A DNA stretch of 64,000 nt from Cryobacterium sp. (GCF_025463825.1 NZ_JAODBG010000011.1:1-64000), one strand, 5' to 3'. Shown: positions 20,510 to 29,644, counted from the stretch's first letter. Numbers and translations are program-made. Notes: generated from the sequence alone by a model not told the origin.

Positions 20510-21241
20510 CTACGCCTGCTGGGCCGCGGCGGCGAGCACCTGCCGGTGCGTCTCGGGGTGGCTCAGGATCCGGAAGTGACCGCCGGTGTCGATGAGCACG
20601 TTCTCGGCGCCGGGCAGCACGCTGCCCTCCGGTATGTGCGGGTCGAAGCGGCCGAAGATCGACACGACCCGGTTGTTCAGGCGCAGGTCGGCGGCCAGCG
20701 CGGCCAGGTGCGGGTTACTGCCCGCGAAAGCGCGGAGGCTGGGAACCAGCAGGTACCGGGCGTACCGCGACCCGGAGAACGGGGTGCTGATGGCGATCAG
20801 CCGCCGCACCCGGCCATCGGGATCCAGCTGCGTCATCAGGTACTTGCCGATCAGGCCGCCCTTGCTGTGCGCGACGATCACCACGTCGCGCAAGTCCCTG
20901 TTCTCGAGGTAGTCCGCCACGATGGCGGCGGACTCCACCACCGGCCGCCGGTTGCGCTGCAGGAGGGTCACAACGTGCACGGGATGCCCGCGCTCGTGCA
21001 GCACGTCGATCACCGGCCGCATGAAGTGCCAGCTCTCGTAAATGCCCGGGATGATCAGCACCGGTGCCCGGTCGCCGGTCGCGAAATCGTCGGGGTGGGT
21101 GCGGGACATCGCGCCGCGGCCCTGGGCGCGTATCGCGTAGACGTAGTCGAGCACCCAGGAACCCAGGTCCCGCAGTCGGCTGCGGAACGAACGCCGCGCG
21201 GCTGGCCGGTCGGCGGGACGATCGCCCTGGCCTGCGCTCAC
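20510..21241 (-). CDS. Lipase-like alpha/beta hydrolase
   Basis: 243 residues. PVLIIPGIYESWHFMRPVIDVL is the first strand and oxyanion loop; the nucleophile elbow is AHSKGG (Ser near residue 114), an AHSxGG variant of GxSxG seen in some lipase/PGAP1-like hydrolases; ISTPFSGS follows, and a C-terminal His in GGHF completes the triad. Substrate unknown, probably an ester or lipid. The GTG start at 21241 overlaps the stop of the previous gene by four bases, which fixed the start although the frame stays open further upstream. Confidence 0.8.
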   Translation of the reverse strand: MSAGQGDRPADRPAARRSFRSRLRDLGSWVLDYVYAIRAQGRGAMSRTHPDDFATGDRAPVLIIPGIYESWHFMRPVIDVLHERGHPVHVVTLLQRNRRPVVESAAIVADYLENRDLRDVVIVAHSKGGLIGKYLMTQLDPDGRVRRLIAISTPFSGSRYARYLLVPSLRAFAGSNPHLAALAADLRLNNRVVSIFGRFDPHIPEGSVLPGAENVLIDTGGHFRILSHPETHRQVLAAAAQQA

Positions 21242-22059
21242 GGGCGGGCCGGTTTGCCCGGGGACGCCGCGCCCTTCGGGAACAGCCGGGCAGCGGGCGC
21301 CGCCGGGGCGGCCGCTATCAGCGCTGACACGCCGACGTGCTCCCGGATGCCTTCGGCCGTCGCCACGGTCGAGGTGAGCTGCACGAGGTGCCGGCCGGGC
21401 AACTCCAACAGCCGACCATCCCGGGGCCGAGCGGCCAGGTAGGCAGCCCAACCATGGCGGGAGACCGGGTCGCGCTCCCCCCGGATGACCAGGGTCGGGG
21501 CATCCACCTGCTTCAGCCGCAGGTCGGTGCGGTAGGCGAGCATCGGGCGCAGCGTGGCCAGGTACCAGCGTGGGCCGCAGCGGATGTAGTCGGTGAAGAC
21601 GGTCAGGTTGCCGCTGAGTGGCTCCTTGAGGGTGTCCCGCGCGAGGTCCAGCGCCTGGCGCAGGACGGTAGCCCTGGCCGGGTCGGTCACGGCCCCGATG
21701 AGAGCGAGGTGCGACACCAGCTCCGGGTACCGTGCGGCTGTCTCCACCACGAACTGCGCGCCCATCGAGTGCCCGACGAGCACAGCCGGCCGCGCGCTGA
21801 GCAGCGGGATCAGTTCGCCGAGGTAGTCCGCGTATTGCTCGATGCTGACGCCATCCGCCGGCTTCGGCGACCGCCCGAAGCCCGGCAGGTCCACCGAGTG
21901 CACGGTGCCGGACCGCGCCAGGTCCCGATGCAGCGAGGCGAGATACCGGTGTGACATGCCGATGCCGTGCACCAGCACGAAAACCGGTCCGATCGGATCC
22001 CCGACCGTGGACAGCACGTTCGCTGAAGCCCCGGTGCGGGTCAGCGCCACCTCACGCAT
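21238..22059 (-). CDS. Alpha/beta hydrolase
   Basis: 273 residues. Oxyanion motif VLVHGIGMSHRY (~28-39), nucleophile elbow GHSMG (~94-98), an acid in RGERDPVSR, and a C-terminal His in GRHLVQLTS. The fold resembles esterases, haloalkane dehalogenases and meta-cleavage hydrolases. The ribosome site GCAGGAGTAG overlaps the stop of the upstream lipid kinase. It lies between that gene and a second hydrolase, suggesting a small lipid-metabolism operon. Confidence 0.85.
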   Translation of the reverse strand: MREVALTRTGASANVLSTVGDPIGPVFVLVHGIGMSHRYLASLHRDLARSGTVHSVDLPGFGRSPKPADGVSIEQYADYLGELIPLLSARPAVLVGHSMGAQFVVETAARYPELVSHLALIGAVTDPARATVLRQALDLARDTLKEPLSGNLTVFTDYIRCGPRWYLATLRPMLAYRTDLRLKQVDAPTLVIRGERDPVSRHGWAAYLAARPRDGRLLELPGRHLVQLTSTVATAEGIREHVGVSALIAAAPAAPAARLFPKGAASPGKPARP

Positions 22060-22067
22060 GATTCGCG

Positions 22068-23120
22068 CTACTCCTGCGGAACCCGCACGCGCAGGCCGCC
22101 GGGCAGCACCCGGGCCTTGAACGCGGTCGCGGTGCCGAAGCCGTCGCCGTCGAGTTCGATCTCCTCGGGGCGGCTGAGTTTCGCCGTGATTTCGCGGCCC
22201 TTGACGTAGTTGAGGGCCTCGACCTCCTTGGTCATCATGCGCCGGCCCAGCGGGGTGCGGCGCAGCACGCCGTTCTCCCAGAACACCTTCACGATGATCT
22301 GCACCCAGTGCACGAAGCCCTCCGGGCGCAGCATCAGCATCTCGAACTGGCCATCGTCGATGACGGCCTCCGGCAGCAGCAGCACATTGGCGGTGAGGGT
22401 GCCGGTGTTGCCCACGATCACGGTGTGCGCACGCACCGACTTGGTGGGGCCGCCGTCGAGGCTGTACCGCAGGCGCAGCTGGTTGCGGTCCTTGAGGGCC
22501 GTGATGATCGCACCCACGTAGGCGAGCCAGCCGATCTTGGCCTTGAGTTCGTCGTTGGTGCTGGCGAGCATCTTGGCGTCCAGGCCGAGGCCTGCCATCA
22601 CCAGGAAGGCGTGCTTGCTGACGGTGTCGTCATCGTGCCGGATCTCGATCCGCCCGATGTCGACCGTGCGCTCGGTTCCGGTGAACGCGGTCGAGATCGA
22701 GTGCTCCAGGTTGTCCAGGCTGAGGTCGAGGTTGCGGGCCAGCAGGTTCCCGGTGCCCGACGGCAGCAGGGCGAGCGCCGCGTCGCTGCCGTGCACCACT
22801 TCGGCCACGGCGCGCACTGTGCCGTCGCCGCCCGCCGCGATCACCACGGTGGCGCCGGCGTCGATCGCGGCTTGCGCGACGCCCTGGCCCGGGTCTTCCT
22901 TCGAGGTCTCGAACCACAGCGTCTCGCCCCAGCCGGCCTCGGCCTCCGCGGTGGCCACCACGCGCTTGATGGCGTCGAGATCCACCTTGATCGGGTTGTA
23001 GACGACGGCCGCGATCCCGGCGGTGCCCGTGTCGGCTGCCGGCTGCGGAGTGGTTTCGGCGGCGGCATCCGTGGCGCCCGTGGTGGTGTCTTCGGTGGGT
23101 ACGTCGGTCGGTGTCGACAT
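22068..23120 (-). CDS. Diacylglycerol-kinase-like lipid kinase
   Basis: 350 residues. After a ~35-residue Thr/Ala-rich N-terminus comes the DAGK catalytic domain: VVYNPIKVDLD, then the nucleotide motif AAGGDGTVRAVAEVV and LLPSGTGNLLARNLDLS. The C-terminal domain has the usual VIDDGQFEMLML and RPEEIELDGDGF pieces. Such kinases phosphorylate diacylglycerol or related lipids in actinobacterial phospholipid and glycolipid metabolism. ATG 23120 was chosen because GAGGAGA precedes it. It is the first gene of a three-gene operon with two hydrolases. Confidence 0.88.
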   Translation of the reverse strand: MSTPTDVPTEDTTTGATDAAAETTPQPAADTGTAGIAAVVYNPIKVDLDAIKRVVATAEAEAGWGETLWFETSKEDPGQGVAQAAIDAGATVVIAAGGDGTVRAVAEVVHGSDAALALLPSGTGNLLARNLDLSLDNLEHSISTAFTGTERTVDIGRIEIRHDDDTVSKHAFLVMAGLGLDAKMLASTNDELKAKIGWLAYVGAIITALKDRNQLRLRYSLDGGPTKSVRAHTVIVGNTGTLTANVLLLPEAVIDDGQFEMLMLRPEGFVHWVQIIVKVFWENGVLRRTPLGRRMMTKEVEALNYVKGREITAKLSRPEEIELDGDGFGTATAFKARVLPGGLRVRVPQE

Positions 23121-23364
23121 GCGCGGTCTCCTCAGGCAGGCGAGCGGATGTTCCCGCTCGGGCAAATCCCGCTGCGTCCGGCAGCGTACGGGTGCAACCA
23201 CGCTACACGGATCAGCCGCCAGGGAACCGGACAGTTGTGCCGCGCCGCGCCGCGGGTTGCCGTTGGCGCGCGGTATTCACGGCCACGGCGGGTAGCCGGC
23301 AGGGTCGGAGCGGACATCGGGCCGCCCGGCGACCGGGCCGCGCAATCGCTGAGATGATTGTCGG

Positions 23365-23952
23365 GTGACTCCTGCCGCCCAGACCCCACCGCTGACGCCG
23401 ACCCGTTCCCGGCGGGCCTCCCGGTTGGCCTGGCCCGCCTTCGCCATCGCCCTCGTCGTGATCCTCGTCGACCAGGCATCCAAGTGGTGGGCCGTGGCCG
23501 AGCTCGATAACGGCAAGGTGATCCCGGTGATCGGCGACCTCATCCGCTTCGTGCTGGTCTACAACCCGGGCGCCGCGTTCTCCATCGGCGCGAACTTCAC
23601 CTGGATCTTCGCGGTGCTTGCCGCGGCCGCCGTGGTGTGGATCACCGTACTCACCTGGCGGGTGGAGTCCCGCGGCTGGATGATCGCGCTCGGCCTGCTG
23701 CTCGGCGGCGCCACCACGCACCTGGGCGACCGGCTCTTCCGCGAGCCCGGCTTCGCCCGCGGCCACGTGGTCGACTTCATCGGTTACGGCAACCTGTTCA
23801 TCGGCAACGTGGCCGACATCGCAATCTTCACCGGCGCCGTCATGCTCGCCGTGCTCACTGTGATGGGCGTGCACCTGCGGCCCGTTCCCCCGGAGGTTGC
23901 CGCCCATGAGGACGAGCGCGCGCCCGAGAAGAACGACGACACTCCCTCCTGA
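23365..23952 (+). CDS. lspA: Lipoprotein signal peptidase (signal peptidase II)
   Basis: 195 residues, four membrane helices. LspA removes signal peptides from prolipoproteins after lipid attachment at the lipobox Cys. The catalytic aspartates are present in HVVDFIGYG and in NVADIAI. In the conserved third-helix motif, usually GNLxDR, this protein has THLGDR, so the common Asn is replaced by His; this may be lineage-specific. The N-terminal ~20 residues are basic. The GTG start has GATGAT six bases upstream, compatible with leaderless translation. Confidence 0.88.
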   Translation: MTPAAQTPPLTPTRSRRASRLAWPAFAIALVVILVDQASKWWAVAELDNGKVIPVIGDLIRFVLVYNPGAAFSIGANFTWIFAVLAAAAVVWITVLTWRVESRGWMIALGLLLGGATTHLGDRLFREPGFARGHVVDFIGYGNLFIGNVADIAIFTGAVMLAVLTVMGVHLRPVPPEVAAHEDERAPEKNDDTPS

Positions 23953-24022
23953 AGCGGGGCTGCCGCCCGATGCTCGGTGGCACTGGTAGCTTCTGGAGAG
24001 GACCGGGATCGTTTTCGAAGGT

Positions 24023-24400
24023 GTGACGATGCTCGCCGACGACGTGGCGGGCATGGCGGCGTTCTACGAGCACGCCCTCGGTTTCGAGGTGGCGGTGCGG
24101 GAGGAAGACTACGTCGCCCTGAGCGGCACCGGGGTGCGGCTGGCCATTTTCCGCCGCTCCGGCATGAGCGCCCACACCCAGCACCATCCGTCGTACCGGG
24201 CGAAACGCCGCGGGCAGGCGGTGGAGCTGAATTTCGAGTGCGGCAGCCCCGACCAGGTGCGCGTGCGCTTCGCCGAGCTCGTCCGGCGTGGAGCCACAGT
24301 CGTCGCGCACCCCGCTGAGCGCGAGTGGGGCCACCTCACCGACTTCTTCGCCGACCCGGAGGGCAACATCCACTCGCTCTTCGCGGTCATCCCCGGCTGA
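24023..24400 (+). CDS. VOC (glyoxalase/bleomycin-resistance-like) protein
   Basis: 125 residues with one vicinal-oxygen-chelate module: MLADDVAGMAAFYEHALGFEV at the start and GHLTDFFADPEGNIHSLF at the end. Activity is unknown. The start is uncertain: GTG 24023 lacks a ribosome site, whereas an in-frame ATC at 24008, preceded by GGAGAGG (23995-24001), would give the more typical IVFEGVTML opening. It is the gene just before the F420-type oxidoreductase. Confidence 0.75.
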   Translation: MTMLADDVAGMAAFYEHALGFEVAVREEDYVALSGTGVRLAIFRRSGMSAHTQHHPSYRAKRRGQAVELNFECGSPDQVRVRFAELVRRGATVVAHPAEREWGHLTDFFADPEGNIHSLFAVIPG

Positions 24401-24407
24401 GCGCCCC

Positions 24408-24419
24408 TAGGCTGGGGCC
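24408..24419 (+). promoter_or_regulatory. Leaderless-type -10 element before the oxidoreductase
   Basis: TAGGCT at 24408-24413 ends six bases before the ATG at 24420, the same geometry as at copB, the GNAT gene, VIT and the TetR gene. Confidence 0.45.
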
Positions 24420-25412
24420 ATGCGATTCGGACTCTTCATTCCCCAGGGCTGGCGTCACGACCTCGTCGGCATCGACCCCGCCGAGCAGTGGGCTGGGATG
24501 AGCGGCCTCGCCGCGCACGCGGATGCCGGCGCCTGGGAATCGATCTGGGTGTACGACCACTTCCACACCGTTCCGGTGCCGAGCGAGGAAGCCACCCACG
24601 AAGCGTGGACCCTGATGAGCGCCTTCGCCGCCACCACCAGCCGGGTGCGGCTGGGCCAGATGTGCACCTGCATGAGCTATCGCAACCCGGCCTACCTGGC
24701 CAAGGTTGCGGCCACGATCGACATCATCTCCGGCGGCCGGGTCGAGATGGGCATCGGCGCCGGCTGGTACGAACACGAGTGGCGCGCCTACGGTTACGGT
24801 TTCCCGCGCGCCGGTGAGCGGCTGGCCCGCCTCGACGAGGGCGTGCAGATCATGCAGCAGGCCTGGACGACGGGATCCGCCACCCTGAACGGCGAGCACT
24901 ACCAGGTGGACGGCGCCATCGTGCGGCCGCTGCCGTTGCAGGAGGGCGGCATCCCGATCTGGATCGCCGGCGGCGGCGAGAAGGTGACGCTGCGGATCGC
25001 CGCGCAGTACGCGAACTACACCAACTTCGACGGCTCCCCGGAGGGCTTCAGCCACAAGAGCGATCTGCTGCGCGAGCACTGCGCCGCGGTCGGCACCGAC
25101 TTCGACGCCATCGTGCGCTCGGCCAACTACAACACCGTGATCGGCCGCGACGAGGCCGAGGTCGCCGAGCGCCTCGACGCCATCGAAGCCCGCGTGACGC
25201 CGTACCTCGGTGCGGACGAGGCCACCACATTCATGGCCGAGTACCGCAGCGGCCACGCGCAGGGCGTCGGCACCCCCGAGCAGGTCGTGGAGCGGCTGAA
25301 CGGCATGAAGGCGCGCGGCCTGGGCTACGCCATCCACTACTTCCCCGAGGCGGCGTACGACCGCTCCGGCCTGGAACTGTTCGAGCGCGAGGTTCTGCCG
25401 GCGCTGCTCTAG
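24420..25412 (+). CDS. LLM-class F420-dependent oxidoreductase
   Basis: 330 residues with the luciferase-like monooxygenase TIM barrel: FGLFIPQGW at the N-terminus, IWVYDHFHTVP, RVRLGQMCTCMSYRNPAYLAK, and GRVEMGIGAGWYEHEWRAYG, the typical coenzyme F420-binding region of actinobacterial members. The substrate is unknown. The gene is intact and of normal length. Presence of such enzymes supports an actinobacterial host that makes F420. Confidence 0.87.
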   Translation: MRFGLFIPQGWRHDLVGIDPAEQWAGMSGLAAHADAGAWESIWVYDHFHTVPVPSEEATHEAWTLMSAFAATTSRVRLGQMCTCMSYRNPAYLAKVAATIDIISGGRVEMGIGAGWYEHEWRAYGYGFPRAGERLARLDEGVQIMQQAWTTGSATLNGEHYQVDGAIVRPLPLQEGGIPIWIAGGGEKVTLRIAAQYANYTNFDGSPEGFSHKSDLLREHCAAVGTDFDAIVRSANYNTVIGRDEAEVAERLDAIEARVTPYLGADEATTFMAEYRSGHAQGVGTPEQVVERLNGMKARGLGYAIHYFPEAAYDRSGLELFEREVLPALL

Positions 25413-25516
25413 CCTCCCAACTCGTCTGCACCGGGGCACGTCGGGTTCGCCGGTGCGGCGGATGCGATAATCGAACAGGTCGCGGATGCCATGCCCTGCG
25501 GGTCCCGGCCGACAGT

Positions 25517-25536
25517 CCCGGGTGCACGAACCCGGG
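25517..25536 (+). promoter_or_regulatory. Hairpin in the methyltransferase leader
   Basis: CCCGGGT (25517-25523) and ACCCGGG (25530-25536) form a perfect 7-bp stem with a six-base loop, 40 bp before the GTG. An alternative pairing GGGTGC / GCACCC (25519-25524 with 25536-25541) is mutually exclusive. A -10-like GATAAT at 25465-25470 could start a ~100-base leader. No known riboswitch class recognised. Confidence 0.35.
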
Positions 25537-25576
25537 CACCCGAAATCACCCGTGTCGTGTCACGAGAGCGGACACC

Positions 25577-26689
25577 GTGTCAGAGATCACGTGGCACGTC
25601 GGCGAGACCGCGCACACCGCCCGCTGGCACTCCGAGGGTGGCTGGCCCGTGCCGCGCCGGGTCGTGGTCGTCGACGACACCCTCACCGCGGATGCCGCCT
25701 ACCGGCTGGCGAAGTCCGGCACCGGCATGCTCTGGGCGGGCGACTTCCACAACGCCCGGCAGCTGCTGAAGGCCATGGCCCGCCGGGTCGACCGGCACCG
25801 CCGCACCCCCGCAACCGACCTCAAGGCCGCGTTCGAGGCGCACCGCGCCGAGGCCCTCCGCCGCGCCCGCCTCCTCGGCCTGCTGCTCGTGCCCCTCGAC
25901 CCCGGCTACACCCTCACGCTGCGCCGCGCCCCCGACGTGCGGCAGGCCTGCACCGAGGCCTACGGTCCCATCGACCAACCGTCGGTCACGTCGCTCCGCG
26001 AACTGCTCGGCGTGATCGGCGCGCACGAGTGGCGCACCAACGGGGTGCCGATCCCCGCGCTGGGCGGCCGCATCCACCCGCACTACGGCGTCTTCTCGCC
26101 GGTGCGCGGCGAGTACCTTGACCTCGTCGCCACCGCCCCCCTGGCCGCGCCCGCCGTGGCATTCGACATCGGTACCGGCACCGGCGTGATCGCGGCCCTC
26201 CTCGCCCAGCGCGGCGTCGGTCGCGTGGTGGCCACCGATATGGAACCGCGCGCGCTGACCTGCGCCGCCGACAACCTGCAGCGCCTGGGCTTCGCCGGCC
26301 AGGTCCAGCTGGTCCAGGCCGACCTGTTCCCCGCCGGACGGGCCGACCTCGTGGTGTGCAACCCGCCGTGGTTGCCCGCGTCCGCCGCTGTCGGCACCGA
26401 CTTCGCCGTCTACGACCCTGAGAGCCGCATGCTGCGCGGCTTCCTGACCGGGCTGGCCGAGCACCTGAGCGCGGATGGCGAGGGCTGGCTGATCCTGTCC
26501 AACCTGGCCGAACTGCTCGGGCTCCGCTCCCGCGGGGAGCTGCTGGACCTCATCGACGACGCGGGCCTCACGGTGGTCGCACGCCTGGACATCCGCCCCA
26601 CCCACCGCAAGGTCGCCGACGCCACCGACCCGCTGCACGCGGCCCGCTCGGCCGAGGTCACCTCGCTCTGGCGGCTGCGCCGGGCCTGA
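25577..26689 (+). CDS. Class I SAM-dependent methyltransferase with NPPW motif
   Basis: 370 residues. The N-terminal ~165 residues are a separate helical and beta region. The Rossmann core carries the SAM loop FDIGTGTGVIAALLA (~194-208), ATDME (~219) and the catalytic VCNPPWLP (~256-263). NPPW/Y marks enzymes that methylate amide or exocyclic nitrogens (PrmC, RlmG, DNA N6 types). The N-terminal half recalls substrate-recognition domains of RlmG/PrmC-like enzymes, but the target here is not known. GTG start by position; no strong ribosome site. Confidence 0.8.
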   Translation: MSEITWHVGETAHTARWHSEGGWPVPRRVVVVDDTLTADAAYRLAKSGTGMLWAGDFHNARQLLKAMARRVDRHRRTPATDLKAAFEAHRAEALRRARLLGLLLVPLDPGYTLTLRRAPDVRQACTEAYGPIDQPSVTSLRELLGVIGAHEWRTNGVPIPALGGRIHPHYGVFSPVRGEYLDLVATAPLAAPAVAFDIGTGTGVIAALLAQRGVGRVVATDMEPRALTCAADNLQRLGFAGQVQLVQADLFPAGRADLVVCNPPWLPASAAVGTDFAVYDPESRMLRGFLTGLAEHLSADGEGWLILSNLAELLGLRSRGELLDLIDDAGLTVVARLDIRPTHRKVADATDPLHAARSAEVTSLWRLRRA

Positions 26690-26697
26690 TCCGCCGA

Positions 26698-26746
26698 GTC
26701 ACGAAGGGGGCGCGTCACGAAGGGGGGCGCGTCACGAAGGGGGCGC
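26698..26746 (+). repeat. Three tandem 16-17-bp repeats overlapping a gene end
   Basis: GTCACGAAGGGGGCGC occurs at 26698-26713, with one extra G at 26714-26730, and again at 26731-26746. The third copy contains the stop codon and last codons of the DUF1622 gene on the minus strand, so further copies simply add more TGA stops. Confidence 0.85.
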
Positions 26747-27106
26747 CGCGGCCTTGCCCGTGGTGCGCCAGCGCGCCCACGGCCAGACGCCGTCCATCTC
26801 CACCTCGAGGGAGAAACTCAGCAGCACCCGGATGATCACGATCGCGCCGAGGACCAGCACACTCTCCACCGTGGGTTCCACCACGATGGTGCGGATGATG
26901 TCGGCCACGATCAGTACCTCCAGGCCGAGCAGGATGGCCCGGCCGAGGTTCCGGCGCATCCGCTCGTAGGCCGAATCCCGGGTGGCCGGGTCGAGCGCCC
27001 GCGGAATGCCGCCGGCCAGGGCGGCCAGCCCGCCGAACACCATGATGGCCGCACCGACCACCTCGACCACCCGAACGGCCGCTTCGACCACTTCTTCGAA
27101 CGTCAT
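26732..27106 (-). CDS. DUF1622 membrane protein
   Basis: 124 residues with three membrane helices: VRVVEVVGAAIMVFGGLAAL, LGRAILLGLEVLIVADIIRT and ESVLVLGAIVIIRVLLSF. The family (DUF1622) is widespread and uncharacterised. The C-terminus lies inside a short tandem repeat. It is a single gene upstream of which, on the same strand, lies the CNNM gene pair, separated from it by a strong hairpin. Confidence 0.8.
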   Translation of the reverse strand: MTFEEVVEAAVRVVEVVGAAIMVFGGLAALAGGIPRALDPATRDSAYERMRRNLGRAILLGLEVLIVADIIRTIVVEPTVESVLVLGAIVIIRVLLSFSLEVEMDGVWPWARWRTTGKAAAPPS

Positions 27107-27164
27107 CTGACCCCGCTCCCGCTGCAGTCCTAGCGGAAAGGTTACTCCCAGCCTGAGAGCGCAC

Positions 27165-27239
27165 TAAAGGCGGAGAATCTGGGGACACGCCGCCTGAGCA
27201 GCCAGCCAGCACCGCGGGCCCGGAGATTCTCCGCCTTTA
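27165..27239 (-). terminator. 16-bp perfect inverted repeat after the CNNM genes
   Basis: TAAAGGCGGAGAATCT (27165-27180) and AGATTCTCCGCCTTTA (27224-27239) are exact complements separated by 43 bases. On the minus strand it follows the end of the CNNM-like pair and precedes the DUF1622 gene. The outer ends are A/T, so the RNA hairpin ends in UUUA or UAAA. Confidence 0.6.
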
Positions 27240-27264
27240 CATCACACCCCGTACGTCAGAAGGG

Positions 27265-28302
27265 TCAAGCGCTGGTCACGTCCTCCACCTCACCGACGAG
27301 CTCCTCGATGATGTCCTCGAGGAACAGCACCCCGGTGGCAACGCCGTGCGCGTCGAACGAGCACGCCACGTGTGAGCCGGTGCGGCGCATCGCCGCGAGG
27401 GCATCCTCGAGGTCGCTGTCGCGCAGCACCGTCGCGAGCTTCCGCACCCGCTTGACGGGCACCGGCTGCCCGAAGACCTCCGGTCCGGTGAGGTCCATGA
27501 CGTCCTTGAGGTGCAGGTAGCCGGCCGGCTCCCCGCCGGCGGTGAGGATGTACCGGGAGAACCCGTGCTCGGCCACGGCCCGCTGCAGGTCGGCCGGGGC
27601 GGCGTCCAGCGGCAGGGACACGATGCCCGCCAGCGGCACCTCCACGTCAAGGACCCGCTTGGTGGTGAACTCGAATGCCGCCGAGAGCGTGCCGGAGGCA
27701 TCCAGCAGCATGCCCTCCCGGGTGGACTGCCGCACGATGCCGGCGACCTCGTCGAGGGTGAACGCGCTGGTCGCCTCGTCCTTGGGTGTCACCCGGAACA
27801 GCCGCAGCACGCCGTTCGCCAGCCAGTTGAGGCTGACGATCACCGGCCTGAACACCCGTGCCACGAACACCAGCGGCGGTGCCAGGATCAGTGCCGCCCG
27901 GTCGGGCACCGAGAACGAGATGTTCTTGGGCACCATCTCGCCCAGCACCACGTGCAAGAAGGTCACGAGCGCCAGCGCCACCGCGAACGCGATGCCGCTG
28001 ATGGCGGCCGGCGACAGGTCGGTGAGCCCCAGCGGGATCTCGAGCAGGTGGTGGATGGCCGGCTCCGACACGTTGAGGATCACCAGCGAGCACACGGTGA
28101 TGCCCAGCTGCGACGTCGCCAGCATCAGGGTGGCGTGTTCCATGGCCCACAGGGTGGTCTTGGCGGCCTTGTTGCCCTGCGCGGCCAGCGGTTCGATCTG
28201 CGAGCGGCGGGCCGAGATCACGGCGAATTCGGCGCCGACGAAGAAGGCGTTCACGGCCAGCAGCACTCCGAGCCAGAGCAGCCCGGGCAGGTACTCACTC
28301 AT
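27265..28302 (-). CDS. CNNM/HlyC-like membrane protein with CBS pair (short form)
   Basis: 345 residues: a DUF21/CNNM membrane domain (~1-190, with LATSQLGITVCSLVILNV and VLGEMVPKNISFS), then a CBS pair (~205-345). It lacks the C-terminal CorC_HlyC domain found in its partner. The family is linked to Mg2+ or Co2+ transport and resistance. The ATG at 28302 overlaps the stop of the partner (ATGAGTGA), so the two are coupled and may form a heteromer. Confidence 0.85.
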   Translation of the reverse strand: MSEYLPGLLWLGVLLAVNAFFVGAEFAVISARRSQIEPLAAQGNKAAKTTLWAMEHATLMLATSQLGITVCSLVILNVSEPAIHHLLEIPLGLTDLSPAAISGIAFAVALALVTFLHVVLGEMVPKNISFSVPDRAALILAPPLVFVARVFRPVIVSLNWLANGVLRLFRVTPKDEATSAFTLDEVAGIVRQSTREGMLLDASGTLSAAFEFTTKRVLDVEVPLAGIVSLPLDAAPADLQRAVAEHGFSRYILTAGGEPAGYLHLKDVMDLTGPEVFGQPVPVKRVRKLATVLRDSDLEDALAAMRRTGSHVACSFDAHGVATGVLFLEDIIEELVGEVEDVTSA

Positions 28303-29644
28303 GGGTCGACCTCCCTTCCAGAACGGCGACAACCGGGTCGAGATCGGCCCCGGTCTCGGTGGGGGTGAGGCGGATGCGCGACACGCGCGCACCGTCCATC
28401 CGCTCGATCCGCAGGGTGCCGGCGGCGATGCCCACGGTGTCGCCCACCTCGGGGATGCGGTTGAGCCGGTCGGTCACGTAGCCGGCGACGGTCTCGTAGT
28501 CACCGTCGTCCGGCACGGTCACACCGGCCCGCTCGACAAGCTCGTCGGGGCGCAGGGATCCGTCGAACACGACGGACCGGCCGGTGCGCACGATGCCCGG
28601 CTTGGCCCGGTCGTGCTCGTCCTCGAGTTCGCCGACGAGTTCCTCCACGAGGTCCTCGAGCGTGACGATACCGGCCGTGCCGCCGTACTCATCGGAGACG
28701 ACGGCGATCTGCAGGCCCTCCTGGCGCAGGGTGCCCAGCAGCCGGTCCACGCCCATCGATTCGGGCACCCGCAGCGCGGGCAGCATCAGCTCGTCGGCGC
28801 GCACCAGGGCCCGGCGGCCGAGGGCCACGGCGAAGGCCTGCTTCACGTGCAGCACGCCAAGGATGTCGTCGGTGTCCCGGCCGATCACCGGGAACCGGGA
28901 GTACCCGTTGGCGCTGGCCAGGGCCACGATACCCTCGGCGGTGTCGTCGGCGTGCACCGACGCCATCTGCACGCGCGGGGTCATCACGTCGGCCGCCGAG
29001 TGGTCGGAGAAGCGCAGGGTGCGGTTCAACATCTCCGCGTGGTCGGCGTCCAGCAAACCCTCCAGCGCCGACCGGCGCACGAGGAAGCCGAGTTCCTCGG
29101 CGCTGCGGGCGCCGGAAAGCTCTTCCTTGGGCTCGATGCCGACCAGGCGGATGAGCGCGTTCGCGGTGTTGTTGAACAGCAGGATCACGGGCTTGAAGAT
29201 CATCGTGAACGCCGCCTGCATGGGCACGACGAACTTGGCGGTGGCCAGCGGCACGGCCAGCGCGAAGTTCTTGGGCACCAGTTCGCCGATCACCATGGAG
29301 AACAGGGTGGCCAGCGCGATGCCGATCACGGTGCCGAGCACCGACACGAGGCCGTCGGCCACGCCGAGGCCGAGCAGCGGCCCGCGCAACAGCGAACTGA
29401 TGGCCGGCTCGAAGGTGTACCCGGTGAGCAGGGTCGTCAGCGTGATGCCCAGCTGGGCGCTGGAGAGGTGCGTGGAGGTGATCCGCAGCGCCTTGATGGT
29501 GGGGCCGAGGCGTTTCTCGCCGCGATCCCGCCGTGCCTCGAGGTCATTCCGGTCGAGGGTGACGAGGGCGAACTCGGCGGCGACGAACACGCCGGTTCCG
29601 AAGGTGAGGATGAGCCCGAGGCCCACCATGACCCATTCGTTCAC
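28295..29644 (-). CDS. CNNM/HlyC-CorC-like membrane protein (long form)
   Basis: 449 residues: DUF21 domain (~1-195; [34 protein letters not shown]), CBS pair (~215-340; [35 protein letters not shown]) and a CorC_HlyC domain (~355-435; [21 protein letters not shown]). The layout matches bacterial Mg2+/Co2+ efflux-associated proteins once called hemolysins. It is the first gene of the pair; a TACAGAA-type dyad lies about 90 bp upstream in the shared promoter region. Confidence 0.88.
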   Translation of the reverse strand: MNEWVMVGLGLILTFGTGVFVAAEFALVTLDRNDLEARRDRGEKRLGPTIKALRITSTHLSSAQLGITLTTLLTGYTFEPAISSLLRGPLLGLGVADGLVSVLGTVIGIALATLFSMVIGELVPKNFALAVPLATAKFVVPMQAAFTMIFKPVILLFNNTANALIRLVGIEPKEELSGARSAEELGFLVRRSALEGLLDADHAEMLNRTLRFSDHSAADVMTPRVQMASVHADDTAEGIVALASANGYSRFPVIGRDTDDILGVLHVKQAFAVALGRRALVRADELMLPALRVPESMGVDRLLGTLRQEGLQIAVVSDEYGGTAGIVTLEDLVEELVGELEDEHDRAKPGIVRTGRSVVFDGSLRPDELVERAGVTVPDDGDYETVAGYVTDRLNRIPEVGDTVGIAAGTLRIERMDGARVSRIRLTPTETGADLDPVVAVLEGRSTHE

